Origin: an uncultured Fibrobacter sp.
GTDB lineage: Bacteria; Fibrobacterota; Fibrobacteria; Fibrobacterales; Fibrobacteraceae
Assembly: GCA_946414025.1 (NCBI GenBank)
Contig: CAMKMX010000004.1
Span: 51,982 to 115,981 of the forward strand
DNA: 64,000 nt
Reading direction: 5' to 3'
Position numbers and translations under genes: made by a program
The notes under the pieces: model-generated
What the model saw: only the letters and a program-made list of their open reading frames with translations
The model's database searches: none
Told to the model about the DNA's origin: nothing
In this document: positions 43,471 through 52,424 of the stretch, piece after piece
Layout: the number at the start of each line of letters is the position of its first letter
Numbering within the stretch: the first letter of the stretch is position 1

Positions 43471-43541
43471 ATCCTAACCACTAACCACTAACCCCTAGCC
43501 CCTAGCCCCTAGATCCTAACCCCTAAGCCCTAGCCACTACC
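43471..43541. repeat. CCTAACCACTAACCCCTAG array
   Basis: Imperfect heptamer-like units on the minus strand as CTAGGGGTTAGG. It extends to the stop codon of the helicase gene. Confidence 0.8.
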
Positions 43542-46011
43542 CCACCACCTGCAGGGCGGCATATTTCAAGATGATGGTGCGCAGGTTCCCATCGCCAAAA
43601 CGCACATCTACACGGGCGTTGTCCCCCTCTCCGTAGCAGCGGGTAACAGTCCCAACACCGTACTTGATGTGCCGCACCTTTGCTCCCGGATGGAAAGGAT
43701 TCTCGCTATACTCGTCATAGACAATGCGAGGGCCCGACGTATCCACAGAACTAGTGGTCGGCGCCACCTTTATGGGATTGCGATAGACGATACGCCGGTC
43801 GTTCTTGCGAACCGAATCCGGAACGGAACTCCTGGAGCCACCGAACCGAGACCCGCCCGAAAATCCCGACGAGCCCGTGCTAGAAGCTCCGGAGCCAAAG
43901 CTCCGGTTGCGGACAAAAGACGGGGCGCTATTGTAACGGGGCTTTTCAGGAGCATCAGGCGTCCAGCCCGAAAAGGCGGGCCGTTCATCTATGCAGGGCG
44001 TAAATTCCACAACAGAAGGATCCAGTTCCTTCAAGAACCGGGACGGCGCAAAAGGGCGGATAGTTCCCTGGAAAAAGCGTCGTTCCGCATGGTACAGGTA
44101 AAGCTTCTTTTCGGCACGGGTACAGCCTACGTAGAACAGGCGACGTTCCTCTTCAAGCTGGTCATTGGCCTCCTTGACGCTCAGCATGGAACTTTCCCGA
44201 ATCAGCGGGAAAATACCGTCGTCACAGCCGGCAATGTGTACCGTATTGAACTCCAGACCCTTCGCCATGTGAATGGTCATGAGAGTTACATGGCCCTTAG
44301 AATCGTCCACCTTCTTGTCGGCGTCGGTCAAGAGGGAAATGTCCTGCAAGAAGGCGTCCAGAGTCGCACCAGGATGTTCCTCGTCGAATTCACGGATGGC
44401 GTTGATCATTTCATCTACGTTGCCTATCCGTTCGTCTGCAGAAAGTTCGTCGTCCTTCCGCAAGAATTCCTTGTAGGCAACATCGTTTACAATTCGTTCT
44501 GCCAAAAGCGGGAGCGGAGTCTCTCCGGCGGCCACCAGTTCTTTCCAGGACTGGACCAAGTCCACAAAGCCTTTCAGCTTGGGAGCGGAACGGGACACAC
44601 CGCTAGCCTCGGCCACAAGCATCTGCCAGAAGGTTCCTTCGCCGTTTCGAACGCGGGCAAGGACATTTTCTACTGAAGTCTTGCCGATGGCGCGGGGCGG
44701 CGTGTTGATGACCCGCAGGTGGGCGGCATCATCCCTTTCATTTGAAAGAAGACGCAAATACGAAAGAATATCCCGAACTTCCTTGCGGTCCCAGAACCGC
44801 GTACCACCAAAAATCACTGAAGGAATGCGGTTGTCATTCAAGGCTTTTTCTATCACGCGGGACTGGGCATTGGTGCGGTAAAACACCGCCGTCTTGGAGT
44901 AATTCGCCTCACCTGCCACGGCAATCAAATCCGCTATCTGCTGGGCTTCGCTGCGGTCGTCCATCGTGTGCCGTACCCGAATGGGGTCGCCGGCTTCTTC
45001 CTTGGAATACACCACTTTTTGCATTTCTAGCGGGCGCACGTTGTGGGCAATTACGGACCCCGCCCCCTTCACGATATTCGACGTAGAGCGGTAGTTCCGT
45101 TCCAATTTCACAATAGTCACCGGGGCAAAATCCCTATGGAAATTGCGGATAATCTTAATGTTCGCCCCACGCCAACCATAAATGCTCTGGTCGTCGTCGC
45201 CCACCACCGTCACGTTCTTTTGCTCGTTAATGAGCAACTTCAAAAGCTCATACTGCACGTCGTTGGTATCTTGATACTCATCTACCACCACGTACTTGTA
45301 GCGTTCCGCCAGCAGGTCTGCCAAATGGGGTACTTTCTGGAGCATGAGCACCGTATTGAACAGCAGGTCGTCAAAGTCCATGGCGTTGGATTCCTTGAGG
45401 CGCTTCTGATATTCCCCGTAAAGTCTTGCCATTCTCTCCTGGTCGGCAAATTCCGCGCGCATCATGGCAATTTCGGGAGTCTGCAAAACAGCTTCGCCGT
45501 TGGTATATAGAATGGTGTTCTTGTATCGAGAAATGGCTCCGTGAAGTTTTTTTACTTCGGACGCATCGTATTTTTCGCCCAGTTCTTCCTTGAGGATTTC
45601 TTTCAGAATCCGTTTCTGGTCATCGTCGTCATAGATGGAGAAATTGTTGTCGTACCAGGAGCCGCCCATGGCGTGAATCACGAAATCTTTGGTTAGGCAA
45701 AGCCTCAAAAGTTTCAGGCACACAGAATGGAACGTGCCCATCCAGTTGAAGGCCAGGCGAACCTGCAAAAGCTTCTGGATACGCTCCTTCATTTCGCGGG
45801 CAGCCTTGTTGGTAAACGTCACCGCCAAAATCCGGTCCGCCTCCACCCGATGGAACGAAACCAGATGGGCTATCTTGTAGGTGATGGCACGCGTCTTGCC
45901 CGAACCCGCCCCGGCCAAAATCAGCATAGGGCCGTCAATCTTTTTGGCAGCCGCCGCCTGTTCCGGGTTCAGTTCACGATTCAAGACAACATCATCAACC
46001 ACGTTCGCCAT
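43537..46011 (-). CDS. pcrA: UvrD/PcrA/Rep family DNA helicase
   Basis: 824 residues from the ATG at 46011 (AAGGAG 7 bases upstream). SF1A motifs: ILAGAGSGKTRAITYK (I), VDEYQDTNDVQYELL (II), GDDDQSIYGWRGAN (III), LERNYRS (IV), VTLMTIHMAKGLEF (V) and YVGCTRAEKKLYL (VI). A Ser/Gly-rich spacer near 710-745 leads to the PcrA-type C-terminal Tudor-like domain (GAKVRHIKYGVGTV). It unwinds DNA in repair and may clear RecA or RNA polymerase. The last bases and stop codon merge with a repeat array. A LexA-like box lies between -10 and start codon. Confidence 0.95.
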   Translation of the reverse strand: MANVVDDVVLNRELNPEQAAAAKKIDGPMLILAGAGSGKTRAITYKIAHLVSFHRVEADRILAVTFTNKAAREMKERIQKLLQVRLAFNWMGTFHSVCLKLLRLCLTKDFVIHAMGGSWYDNNFSIYDDDDQKRILKEILKEELGEKYDASEVKKLHGAISRYKNTILYTNGEAVLQTPEIAMMRAEFADQERMARLYGEYQKRLKESNAMDFDDLLFNTVLMLQKVPHLADLLAERYKYVVVDEYQDTNDVQYELLKLLINEQKNVTVVGDDDQSIYGWRGANIKIIRNFHRDFAPVTIVKLERNYRSTSNIVKGAGSVIAHNVRPLEMQKVVYSKEEAGDPIRVRHTMDDRSEAQQIADLIAVAGEANYSKTAVFYRTNAQSRVIEKALNDNRIPSVIFGGTRFWDRKEVRDILSYLRLLSNERDDAAHLRVINTPPRAIGKTSVENVLARVRNGEGTFWQMLVAEASGVSRSAPKLKGFVDLVQSWKELVAAGETPLPLLAERIVNDVAYKEFLRKDDELSADERIGNVDEMINAIREFDEEHPGATLDAFLQDISLLTDADKKVDDSKGHVTLMTIHMAKGLEFNTVHIAGCDDGIFPLIRESSMLSVKEANDQLEEERRLFYVGCTRAEKKLYLYHAERRFFQGTIRPFAPSRFLKELDPSVVEFTPCIDERPAFSGWTPDAPEKPRYNSAPSFVRNRSFGSGASSTGSSGFSGGSRFGGSRSSVPDSVRKNDRRIVYRNPIKVAPTTSSVDTSGPRIVYDEYSENPFHPGAKVRHIKYGVGTVTRCYGEGDNARVDVRFGDGNLRTIILKYAALQVVG

Positions 46012-46023
46012 CAAAAAACTCCT

Positions 46024-46042
46024 TGCACAAATGTACAATATA
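46024..46042 (-). promoter_or_regulatory. Promoter with LexA-like box of the helicase gene
   Basis: On the minus strand TATATT (46037-46042) is followed at once by TGTACATTTGTGCA (46024-46037), 12 bases before the ATG. The box, TGCAC-N4-GTACA on the plus strand, nearly matches the TGCNC-N4-GTGCA form I recall for Fibrobacter LexA. Confidence 0.62.
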
Positions 46043-46066
46043 GCAAAAAAGGCTGAGCAACAGAAA

Positions 46067-46090
46067 AAGCCCGGCTAAGCCGGGCTTCTT
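46067..46090 (-). terminator. Terminator after the cadherin-protein gene
   Basis: AAGCCCGGC-TAA-GCCGGGCTT with a T-rich end on the minus strand (TTTTTCTG), 15-38 bases past the stop at 46105. Confidence 0.9.
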
Positions 46091-46104
46091 AAGCATCAAT
46101 CAAC

Positions 46105-49100
46105 TTACTTTGACTTGGGCCGCTTGTAACCGAAAGACTTCAGCAGGTCTTCGGTGACCTTCTTGCTCTGGTTCATCTTGTTCACGTTGGTGGCATCATC
46201 AAAGGGCGGCAGGTCGCAACGCAAGGTGCTCTTCATGGTGAACTCCGTCTTGTAAACGTAAGCACCGGTTGCGTACAGGCGGCCATTGTCCGTATGCAGG
46301 TCGCCGTTCTCGTCGGGCTTCATTTCAAAGTACAGAGTCAGCACACCGGCATCGCTTGCGTAGCTCGGATCGTTCAAGTCCTGAGTAAAGCTGAAGTAAT
46401 CCACGAACTGCCCAAGAGACGTGTAAATCCAAATCTTGGCACTCATCTTGGTATCGTAAATGTTCGCCTTACTGATGTCGCTACCCAGATCGCTCTTGAA
46501 GTCGGCGGAGCAATGCTCTTCCACGAATTCTTCCACGGTCACCTTCTTGCTGCCCACGGCATCGACGGCATCCAAAAGAATCAAACCGTCACTGCCAACC
46601 AGGTCATCGAGAGTGGCTAGGCCGCCAACAGAATTGATTACGGGAACCTTGGTCTCGATACCGAGAGTGGGGCCCAAGTGGTCGGTCAGGCCCGGATAGA
46701 CTTCTTCGCCAGGCTTGGCGGCCTTGTTCTTGAAGCTTCCGCCAACCTGTGTCTCGATTTCCTTGTCAGCCTGGGGGTTGTAGATGGACACTGCGAAGGT
46801 CTGGCCCTCTTCGGGTTTCTTGCTGGCGTAGTACTTATCCACGTCTTCCTTGGTAATGTTCGTCACAGGCTTTTCTACAGTAATGTCCACATCCTTGGTA
46901 TTCTTGGCCATCACATATACCACCGCAGAAGCCTCGTTACCGGCCTTGTCGCGGTAGAAGCGGACAATCTCGTTGATTTCACCGGGTTGCAGGCCTTCGA
47001 CTGTCAGGCTATCCTGAATCTGGCAGCCGCGACCGTCGCCCAAATCCACGCACCACTGGACTTCGACCATGTTGGAATGCAGCACGGCCTGGTCTTCGGG
47101 AGAAAGGATCTTCACCGTAGGCGGAATCAGGTCAACCACAATGTAAACGGACTGGGTAGAAGAGTTGCCCATCTCGTTTACATAGGTGTAGCTTACCTCG
47201 TAGCCCACGTTGCCATCCTTGTCCTTGGTCACCTTGCCCTTTTGGTCAACGGTATAGCTCACCTGAACTTTAGTTTCGCCAATGCCCTTTGCCTTGGTGG
47301 CATAGTCGTAGGTCACCGAGAACAGGACTTCGCCTTCGGTCAGGGAGTAGGCATACACAGGAGCGGCATTGCCGATTTCAGAACCAGAACCGCCATTGGA
47401 ACCGCTGTTCGTCCCGGCGTTAGAGCCACCGTTCGCACCACCGTTGGAACTACTATTCGTACCACCGTTGGAACCGCCATTAGAACTGCCAGGCTTTCCG
47501 CCGTTGGAGCCGCTGTTCGTGCCGGCATTGGAACCGCTGTTAGATGTGCCGGCGTTGGCCGTGCCCGTAGAGCCCGAATTAACCGTCGTGGTCTTGAGAG
47601 CCTGACCCGTGGCAGCATCGGCCATGTAAGACACGTTCACCGTCTTACCGCCCACGTTCACCTGGTAAGATACCGTAATGACTTCGATGGAATCAATCTT
47701 TCCATTGGCGCCAATCACCGGAATCTTTTCCACATTGCCGTTCTTGTCGGTTACATACGAAATCACCACATCTACGCCGGCAACCTTTTCTGTATAGGAA
47801 ACCTTGACCTGGTCGCCATTGTACTGGGAGTAGGTCACCTCGGAAATGGGATTCTCGTTGAGCACCGGAGCAGCCTTCATCACATTGTTTATGGCTTCGT
47901 AGGTATTGGAGGGAATGGTCACCGGTTCCAGTTCAGCATTCACCGTAAAGGAACGGGTCTCGTAATTGCAGGAAGAATCCGTATAGGACTCGTCCAGCAC
48001 GGGTTCCTTGACCGTAACCACGATGTCGTTGTTCTTCTTGTTCACATACACCGAGGTATCGCCCTCTGCCGGGGTTTCGACCAGGGTAAAGATGTTGCCA
48101 CTGTTGTCATGCTCGGCAGCCGTTGTCACCGTCACTTCGGGAGTACGGGTGCTGACAAAGATACCCACCGTTTCGGTAACCCCGCTGTTCTTGGTGGGAT
48201 CCTTGTAGGTAAGCGTCACCACGTTGAAACCTTCCTTGAGGCCTGTGACCAAGGTGTCGGGCATCTGCTTGCCATCGGCAGTCCACTGGATAAGCATGCT
48301 GTTCTCGTTGGTGTACAGGGTCCCAGTCGGGTTTGTCCAGTTCTGCGATCCGCTGCCAGTCTCTGCATAGGTCACCACAATCTTCGATGTTTCCTTGACA
48401 TCGGAAATATTGATGGTAACAGTGGCCGTGTCGGCATTGCCATCGGGATCCTTTACCTGTACCACCAAGGTATATGTCTTCTGGGTTTCGTAGTCAAACA
48501 CGTCGTTGGTCTTGATGACACCTGTATTGGCATCGATGGTGAACTTGGTCTTGTCGCCACCGATAGCGGTAAAGGTGTTCTTGCGGAAATTCTCGTTCTG
48601 GTCGGGGTCGTACAGTTCCAGAGTACCCACCGTAGTACCCTTGGGCTGGTTTTCGGCCACCGTCATGGTGGCGTCATCGATTTCAGCGCCCTCGTTGATA
48701 TCCTTGATGGTGATTTTCACGAGGGTTTCGATACGATTGTGCCCATCGTTTACAAACACCTGGATTTCAAACGTCGTCTTGGTGAGAGCCTCGAAATCGA
48801 TTTGCCTTGCCACCTTGACCTTGCCAGTCTTGGCATCAATGCTAAAGGCCTTGCCGTTGTTTCCGCTACCAAAGGAGAACGTGAGGGTGTCGCCTTCGGG
48901 ATCGCTGCCCGTTACCGTACCCACAACGGAATCTACAGGAGCGTTTTCACGGATAGTGACCGTAAACCCGCTAGCCGTGGGCAATTCGTTGCCGTCGATA
49001 ACGGTTATCGTTGAAGGAAGGTCAATGCAGCTGGGCGTATTGCCAGGTTTGCCGTTATCGCAAATGTGGATTGTCAAGTCATAAGAAGACTGCCTTTCGT

Positions 49101-52100
49101 AGTCGATGGCATAATCCTTCGCCACCAGGATATCACCAGTGGAGTTGATAGTGAACACGCCGGCCGTGTCTCCAGCAACAATGCTGTAGGTAAGAGCGGT
49201 ACCAGCATCTTCATCAAATCCTTCTACGCAGTGGTAAAGAACATCGCCAACCACACAATCCACAGGGGTTCCAGCCTTGGAGTTTTCCTCGACGGTTCCA
49301 TTTCGAACCGTTGCAGTCGGAGGTTCGTTAACATCGACGACACGCACAAGAGCCCAGGCCCTCACCGTATTGACATTGTTCTTGTCGGAAACATCAATGC
49401 CCAACAGATAGAGGTTGCCCTCCTCGTAGTTTGGAGCAGAAGTCACGGAAATTGCACCGGAGCCATTGATGGAGAACAGTGAACTACTGTTTCCTTCGGC
49501 AATGGTGTAAGTCATCGTGGTTCCTTCAGGATCGGTCGCAACAATAGAGCATCCCTTGGTCCAGGTCGTGGAATTCTCGACTATCTCGCAGGTGTCATTC
49601 TTTACTACAGGCGGTTCATCCTCGTTAGTAACCTTTATAATAGCCTGAGCGGTGGAATACTTCTTGTTTTCCTTATCCGACACTTTTACCGTCAAGGTAT
49701 ACTTGTAGCCCTGAGAGCTCAGCGACTCGTAGTCGATATTCTTTTTCGTATAGACCAGCGCAACGGTATCTCCCTGGACAACAACCTTCCTTATTTCGAA
49801 CACGCCATCCGGATCACCCGAAGTAATCGTGTAAGTCAAGTACTTTCTACCATATTCAGGGTCATAGGCGTCTATTCTCCCTACATATTGTCCTATACCG
49901 CCATTTTCTACAATAGTGGTGTCAAATCCGGTCACATTTGGCTTTTCATTCACATCGGTGATAGTGACATTCACAGCAACATCCACGTAGGCATAAGGAG
50001 AGCCACTCTTTCTATCCCTCACCCGTACAATCAGGGGATAAACGGGATTCGCCAAAGCCTCATAATCAACAGTCTTCTTGAGGGTAATCGCACCAGTGGT
50101 AGTATCAATTTTGAAAACATCTCCCACGTTACCGTAAGTAATTGTATATGTCAAGTCCCAGTACTCACCCGATTTTTTTGTACCGGCATCCACATCAGAT
50201 GCAGACACGGTACAAATCGATGTCCCTACCTGCGAATCCTCAGGGATAGAGACGTTGCACCCCGTTGCTGTAGGGGCATCGTTCACGGGAGTCACATTGA
50301 TGGTCAAGGTATAATTGCCGGAAGCAGGTGCCGTCACACCTTCTGCCGGATCATTAATTTTGAACGAGATAGTCGTGTACGGAGAGCCGGACTGGTTAAG
50401 TGCAGGTACAAACGTCAGGTTCCCAAGATTACCGCTTGAAACAGACAAGCCTCCAGCCGGAAGCGACGTAACGTCCGAACCGTTCAGCTTGAGCGTTCCC
50501 TTACCCGGAAGACCCGTGATAAGCACGTTATAGGCGGTTCCGGTTCCATCGGAACAATGCGCCGGGAAAAAACCGTTAAGGTTAAGGACAGCGTCTTCCG
50601 GGACGGTCACGCTGTTATTGGCACCAACAATATTGCAAGGCTCCGTGTTGTCATTGTCGATAATCTGCATAGAAACGGGCCACTCACGGCTATTGTCGCT
50701 AAACACGCCCCCAGTCAAATTAAAGATTTGCAGCGTAAAAAATTCGCGGTTTTCTGCAACGCCATCGTCGTTTATCCAGATCTTGATAGGAGTTTCCGTT
50801 TTCAGCGAGTCTTTAGGGATGCGGGCAGATAGTGTATCCGTACCGCAAATGGGCAAGGAGATATAACCGGTACAACCAGTCTGACCACTGGTGGTGCAGA
50901 CATCGTTGATGTTAGCAAGCGTGTTGCCTGAACCGGCAGGACCGTTAAATTCAAAACAGTACTTGAAGGTCACGTCAGTAGTAGGAGCTTTGGTGAGACT
51001 GATGTCCAGTGAGCTTCCGGTATATCCTCCAACGACATCGGCCTCAGACAATATCTGGTTCGCCGCCATGTTAAGTCCAATCTGAGGCGGGTTGAAGGGG
51101 ACATACTTGAAGTCCTTTGCATCGAAATCGGCATTAATTCGAATGACTTTTCCAAGGAGCTGTCCGGCAAAATGAGTATGCTGCGAAATCGTAATCACGC
51201 CACTCGAGAGATATGAACCTTGCAATGTCTTATCCGCGGCTCCCATGCTAAGATCGTTGGGCGTGTAGAACAAAAGATTTCCCGCGTAATCGGAATTGGC
51301 GAGAGGAGTGTCCGAAAAGCCGACCCATGCGGAACCGTTCCAAGTAGCACCCTTGGCATACACCACAACGATTTCACCACTGGTAGAACCTATTCCAGTA
51401 ATGCTCCCTTCTACATAAATCTTAGTCAACCGACCATTGGGGGGCATCACCACATGAAGTTTCGCGTTATTCTGTAAATGAATTGAAGGGATTACAATGT
51501 TGTAGGCACTAGAGTCCCCATCTGGATTGGCAGGAACATGGATATACACGGTTCCTCCATTTCCACTAATCGCATTTATTCGATGCATTAGTTCAGAGCT
51601 ATAATCTGGGGTGGGTATATCCAAGTCCGAATCCACCGCATAGACCTGTTTTGTATCGGTGCAGAAGCCTGCATTACTTGTAGAAATAGAGCCATGAGCA
51701 TTGGAAACGCCAGTGCTTGTATATCCATTATAACTAGAGGCACAGTTCTTGCCTGCAAAATAGTTGTTCCCTGCTCCATTATTGCTCGCATTAAAGGTTC
51801 CATTGAAGCGGGTAGGTCCAGTCAAGATAGAGTCCGTTCCCGTTTCATTGCTAAAGGAGCCGCCAAACATCAAGGGGCCACCAATGGAGTGGTTAGAGTT
51901 TCCACCCATCTTGAAGTTACCCGTCGCACTACCCACATAGCCCACACTGTCCGTTATATGGATATTTTGGCCCAAGAAATTAATACCTTCGCTACTAACA
52001 CCCGTAGCGAACAGCTTGTATTTCATCAAGCGTTTCCACTTTTCTAACTGCTGGTGTTGCCAATCAGAATCCGTCTGTCCATTTGCCTTAGCATTGAACT

Positions 52101-52206
52101 TAAACGGCTTGACATCTATCTCGTAGGTAGGTTCGCTCGCATACGAGGCGCAGACGGCCCCGACCACCAGGGCCAGTCCTAGTAAATTTTTCTTTAACAC
52201 CCACAT
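46105..52206 (-). CDS. Giant secreted surface protein with Calx-beta and cadherin repeats, 2033 aa
   Basis: The start at 52206 is chosen for CAGGAG 8 bases upstream and a signal peptide (LLGLALVVGAVCASYA). Residues about 25-375 form a beta-rich, Gly/Asn-rich domain with HFAGQLLGKVIRINADF. Then come a Calx-beta-like domain (about 385-530), a tandem-95-type domain ending TLTINVTPVNDAPTA, and about six cadherin-like repeats with D-x-N-E-x-P and A-x-D-x-D-like calcium sites (about 650-1320). Ig-like segments follow, a low-complexity Asn/Ser/Gly/Thr stretch (about 1544-1607), more Ig-like segments and a C-terminal domain with IWIYTSLGQFVDYF and YATGAYVYKTEF. That end may be an anchoring or secretion signal. 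Probable adhesin; substrate unknown. Confidence 0.88.
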   Translation of the reverse strand: MWVLKKNLLGLALVVGAVCASYASEPTYEIDVKPFKFNAKANGQTDSDWQHQQLEKWKRLMKYKLFATGVSSEGINFLGQNIHITDSVGYVGSATGNFKMGGNSNHSIGGPLMFGGSFSNETGTDSILTGPTRFNGTFNASNNGAGNNYFAGKNCASSYNGYTSTGVSNAHGSISTSNAGFCTDTKQVYAVDSDLDIPTPDYSSELMHRINAISGNGGTVYIHVPANPDGDSSAYNIVIPSIHLQNNAKLHVVMPPNGRLTKIYVEGSITGIGSTSGEIVVVYAKGATWNGSAWVGFSDTPLANSDYAGNLLFYTPNDLSMGAADKTLQGSYLSSGVITISQHTHFAGQLLGKVIRINADFDAKDFKYVPFNPPQIGLNMAANQILSEADVVGGYTGSSLDISLTKAPTTDVTFKYCFEFNGPAGSGNTLANINDVCTTSGQTGCTGYISLPICGTDTLSARIPKDSLKTETPIKIWINDDGVAENREFFTLQIFNLTGGVFSDNSREWPVSMQIIDNDNTEPCNIVGANNSVTVPEDAVLNLNGFFPAHCSDGTGTAYNVLITGLPGKGTLKLNGSDVTSLPAGGLSVSSGNLGNLTFVPALNQSGSPYTTISFKINDPAEGVTAPASGNYTLTINVTPVNDAPTATGCNVSIPEDSQVGTSICTVSASDVDAGTKKSGEYWDLTYTITYGNVGDVFKIDTTTGAITLKKTVDYEALANPVYPLIVRVRDRKSGSPYAYVDVAVNVTITDVNEKPNVTGFDTTIVENGGIGQYVGRIDAYDPEYGRKYLTYTITSGDPDGVFEIRKVVVQGDTVALVYTKKNIDYESLSSQGYKYTLTVKVSDKENKKYSTAQAIIKVTNEDEPPVVKNDTCEIVENSTTWTKGCSIVATDPEGTTMTYTIAEGNSSSLFSINGSGAISVTSAPNYEEGNLYLLGIDVSDKNNVNTVRAWALVRVVDVNEPPTATVRNGTVEENSKAGTPVDCVVGDVLYHCVEGFDEDAGTALTYSIVAGDTAGVFTINSTGDILVAKDYAIDYERQSSYDLTIHICDNGKPGNTPSCIDLPSTITVIDGNELPTASGFTVTIRENAPVDSVVGTVTGSDPEGDTLTFSFGSGNNGKAFSIDAKTGKVKVARQIDFEALTKTTFEIQVFVNDGHNRIETLVKITIKDINEGAEIDDATMTVAENQPKGTTVGTLELYDPDQNENFRKNTFTAIGGDKTKFTIDANTGVIKTNDVFDYETQKTYTLVVQVKDPDGNADTATVTINISDVKETSKIVVTYAETGSGSQNWTNPTGTLYTNENSMLIQWTADGKQMPDTLVTGLKEGFNVVTLTYKDPTKNSGVTETVGIFVSTRTPEVTVTTAAEHDNSGNIFTLVETPAEGDTSVYVNKKNNDIVVTVKEPVLDESYTDSSCNYETRSFTVNAELEPVTIPSNTYEAINNVMKAAPVLNENPISEVTYSQYNGDQVKVSYTEKVAGVDVVISYVTDKNGNVEKIPVIGANGKIDSIEVITVSYQVNVGGKTVNVSYMADAATGQALKTTTVNSGSTGTANAGTSNSGSNAGTNSGSNGGKPGSSNGGSNGGTNSSSNGGANGGSNAGTNSGSNGGSGSEIGNAAPVYAYSLTEGEVLFSVTYDYATKAKGIGETKVQVSYTVDQKGKVTKDKDGNVGYEVSYTYVNEMGNSSTQSVYIVVDLIPPTVKILSPEDQAVLHSNMVEVQWCVDLGDGRGCQIQDSLTVEGLQPGEINEIVRFYRDKAGNEASAVVYVMAKNTKDVDITVEKPVTNITKEDVDKYYASKKPEEGQTFAVSIYNPQADKEIETQVGGSFKNKAAKPGEEVYPGLTDHLGPTLGIETKVPVINSVGGLATLDDLVGSDGLILLDAVDAVGSKKVTVEEFVEEHCSADFKSDLGSDISKANIYDTKMSAKIWIYTSLGQFVDYFSFTQDLNDPSYASDAGVLTLYFEMKPDENGDLHTDNGRLYATGAYVYKTEFTMKSTLRCDLPPFDDATNVNKMNQSKKVTEDLLKSFGYKRPKSK
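47385..47575. repeat. In-gene tandem repeats coding for a Gly/Ser/Asn linker
   Basis: Short degenerate units such as GGAACCGCCATTGGAACC and CCGCTGTTCGTGCCG encode (N/S)-G-G-(S/T/A)-N-type residues. Such a tract can change length by slippage. The unit length is a multiple of three, so the frame is kept. Confidence 0.75.
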
Positions 52207-52272
52207 ACACAGTCTCCTGGGCAAGGCCCAAATCCGCAAGGTCCCCTCGACAATGCGGCACACACTATGTTA

Positions 52273-52309
52273 AATATAATTTATAAAAGTCCCATTTCAA
52301 AATGGAATG
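52273..52309 (-). promoter_or_regulatory. Promoter of the cadherin gene with overlapping palindrome
   Basis: On the minus strand TTGAAA, a 16-base spacer and TATATT (52273-52278). The -35 lies inside CATTTCA-AAA-TGGAATG (52293-52309), a 7-3-7 palindrome with one wobble mismatch, of the same type as before ompA. Confidence 0.6.
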
Positions 52310-52367
52310 TTTCGGTTTGGATACATTTTGGTGATAAAAACACCGTTTTTTTGCACTTTTTTATAAA

Positions 52368-52397
52368 AAAACGCCCCGGAAGTAGGGTCCGGAGCGT
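52368..52397 (-). terminator. Terminator after the Rpn-type gene
   Basis: On the minus strand CGCTCCGGA-CCCTACT-TCCGGGGCG followed by seven T, just past the stop at 52425. Confidence 0.88.
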
Positions 52398-52424
52398 GTG
52401 TGGAGCATTCCACCACAGGATTTG

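Noticed and set aside
43283..43541. Possible CRISPR array
   Set aside because: Units are 7-10 bases, contiguous and degenerate, with no spacers and no cas genes nearby.
43471..43541. Telomere-like repeat suggesting a chromosome end
   Set aside because: Arrays are short, degenerate, internal, in both orientations and flanked by ordinary genes.
46678..49014. A 778-codon open frame opposite the cadherin gene
   Set aside because: It is a shadow of the coding repeats; no start site and an implausible composition.
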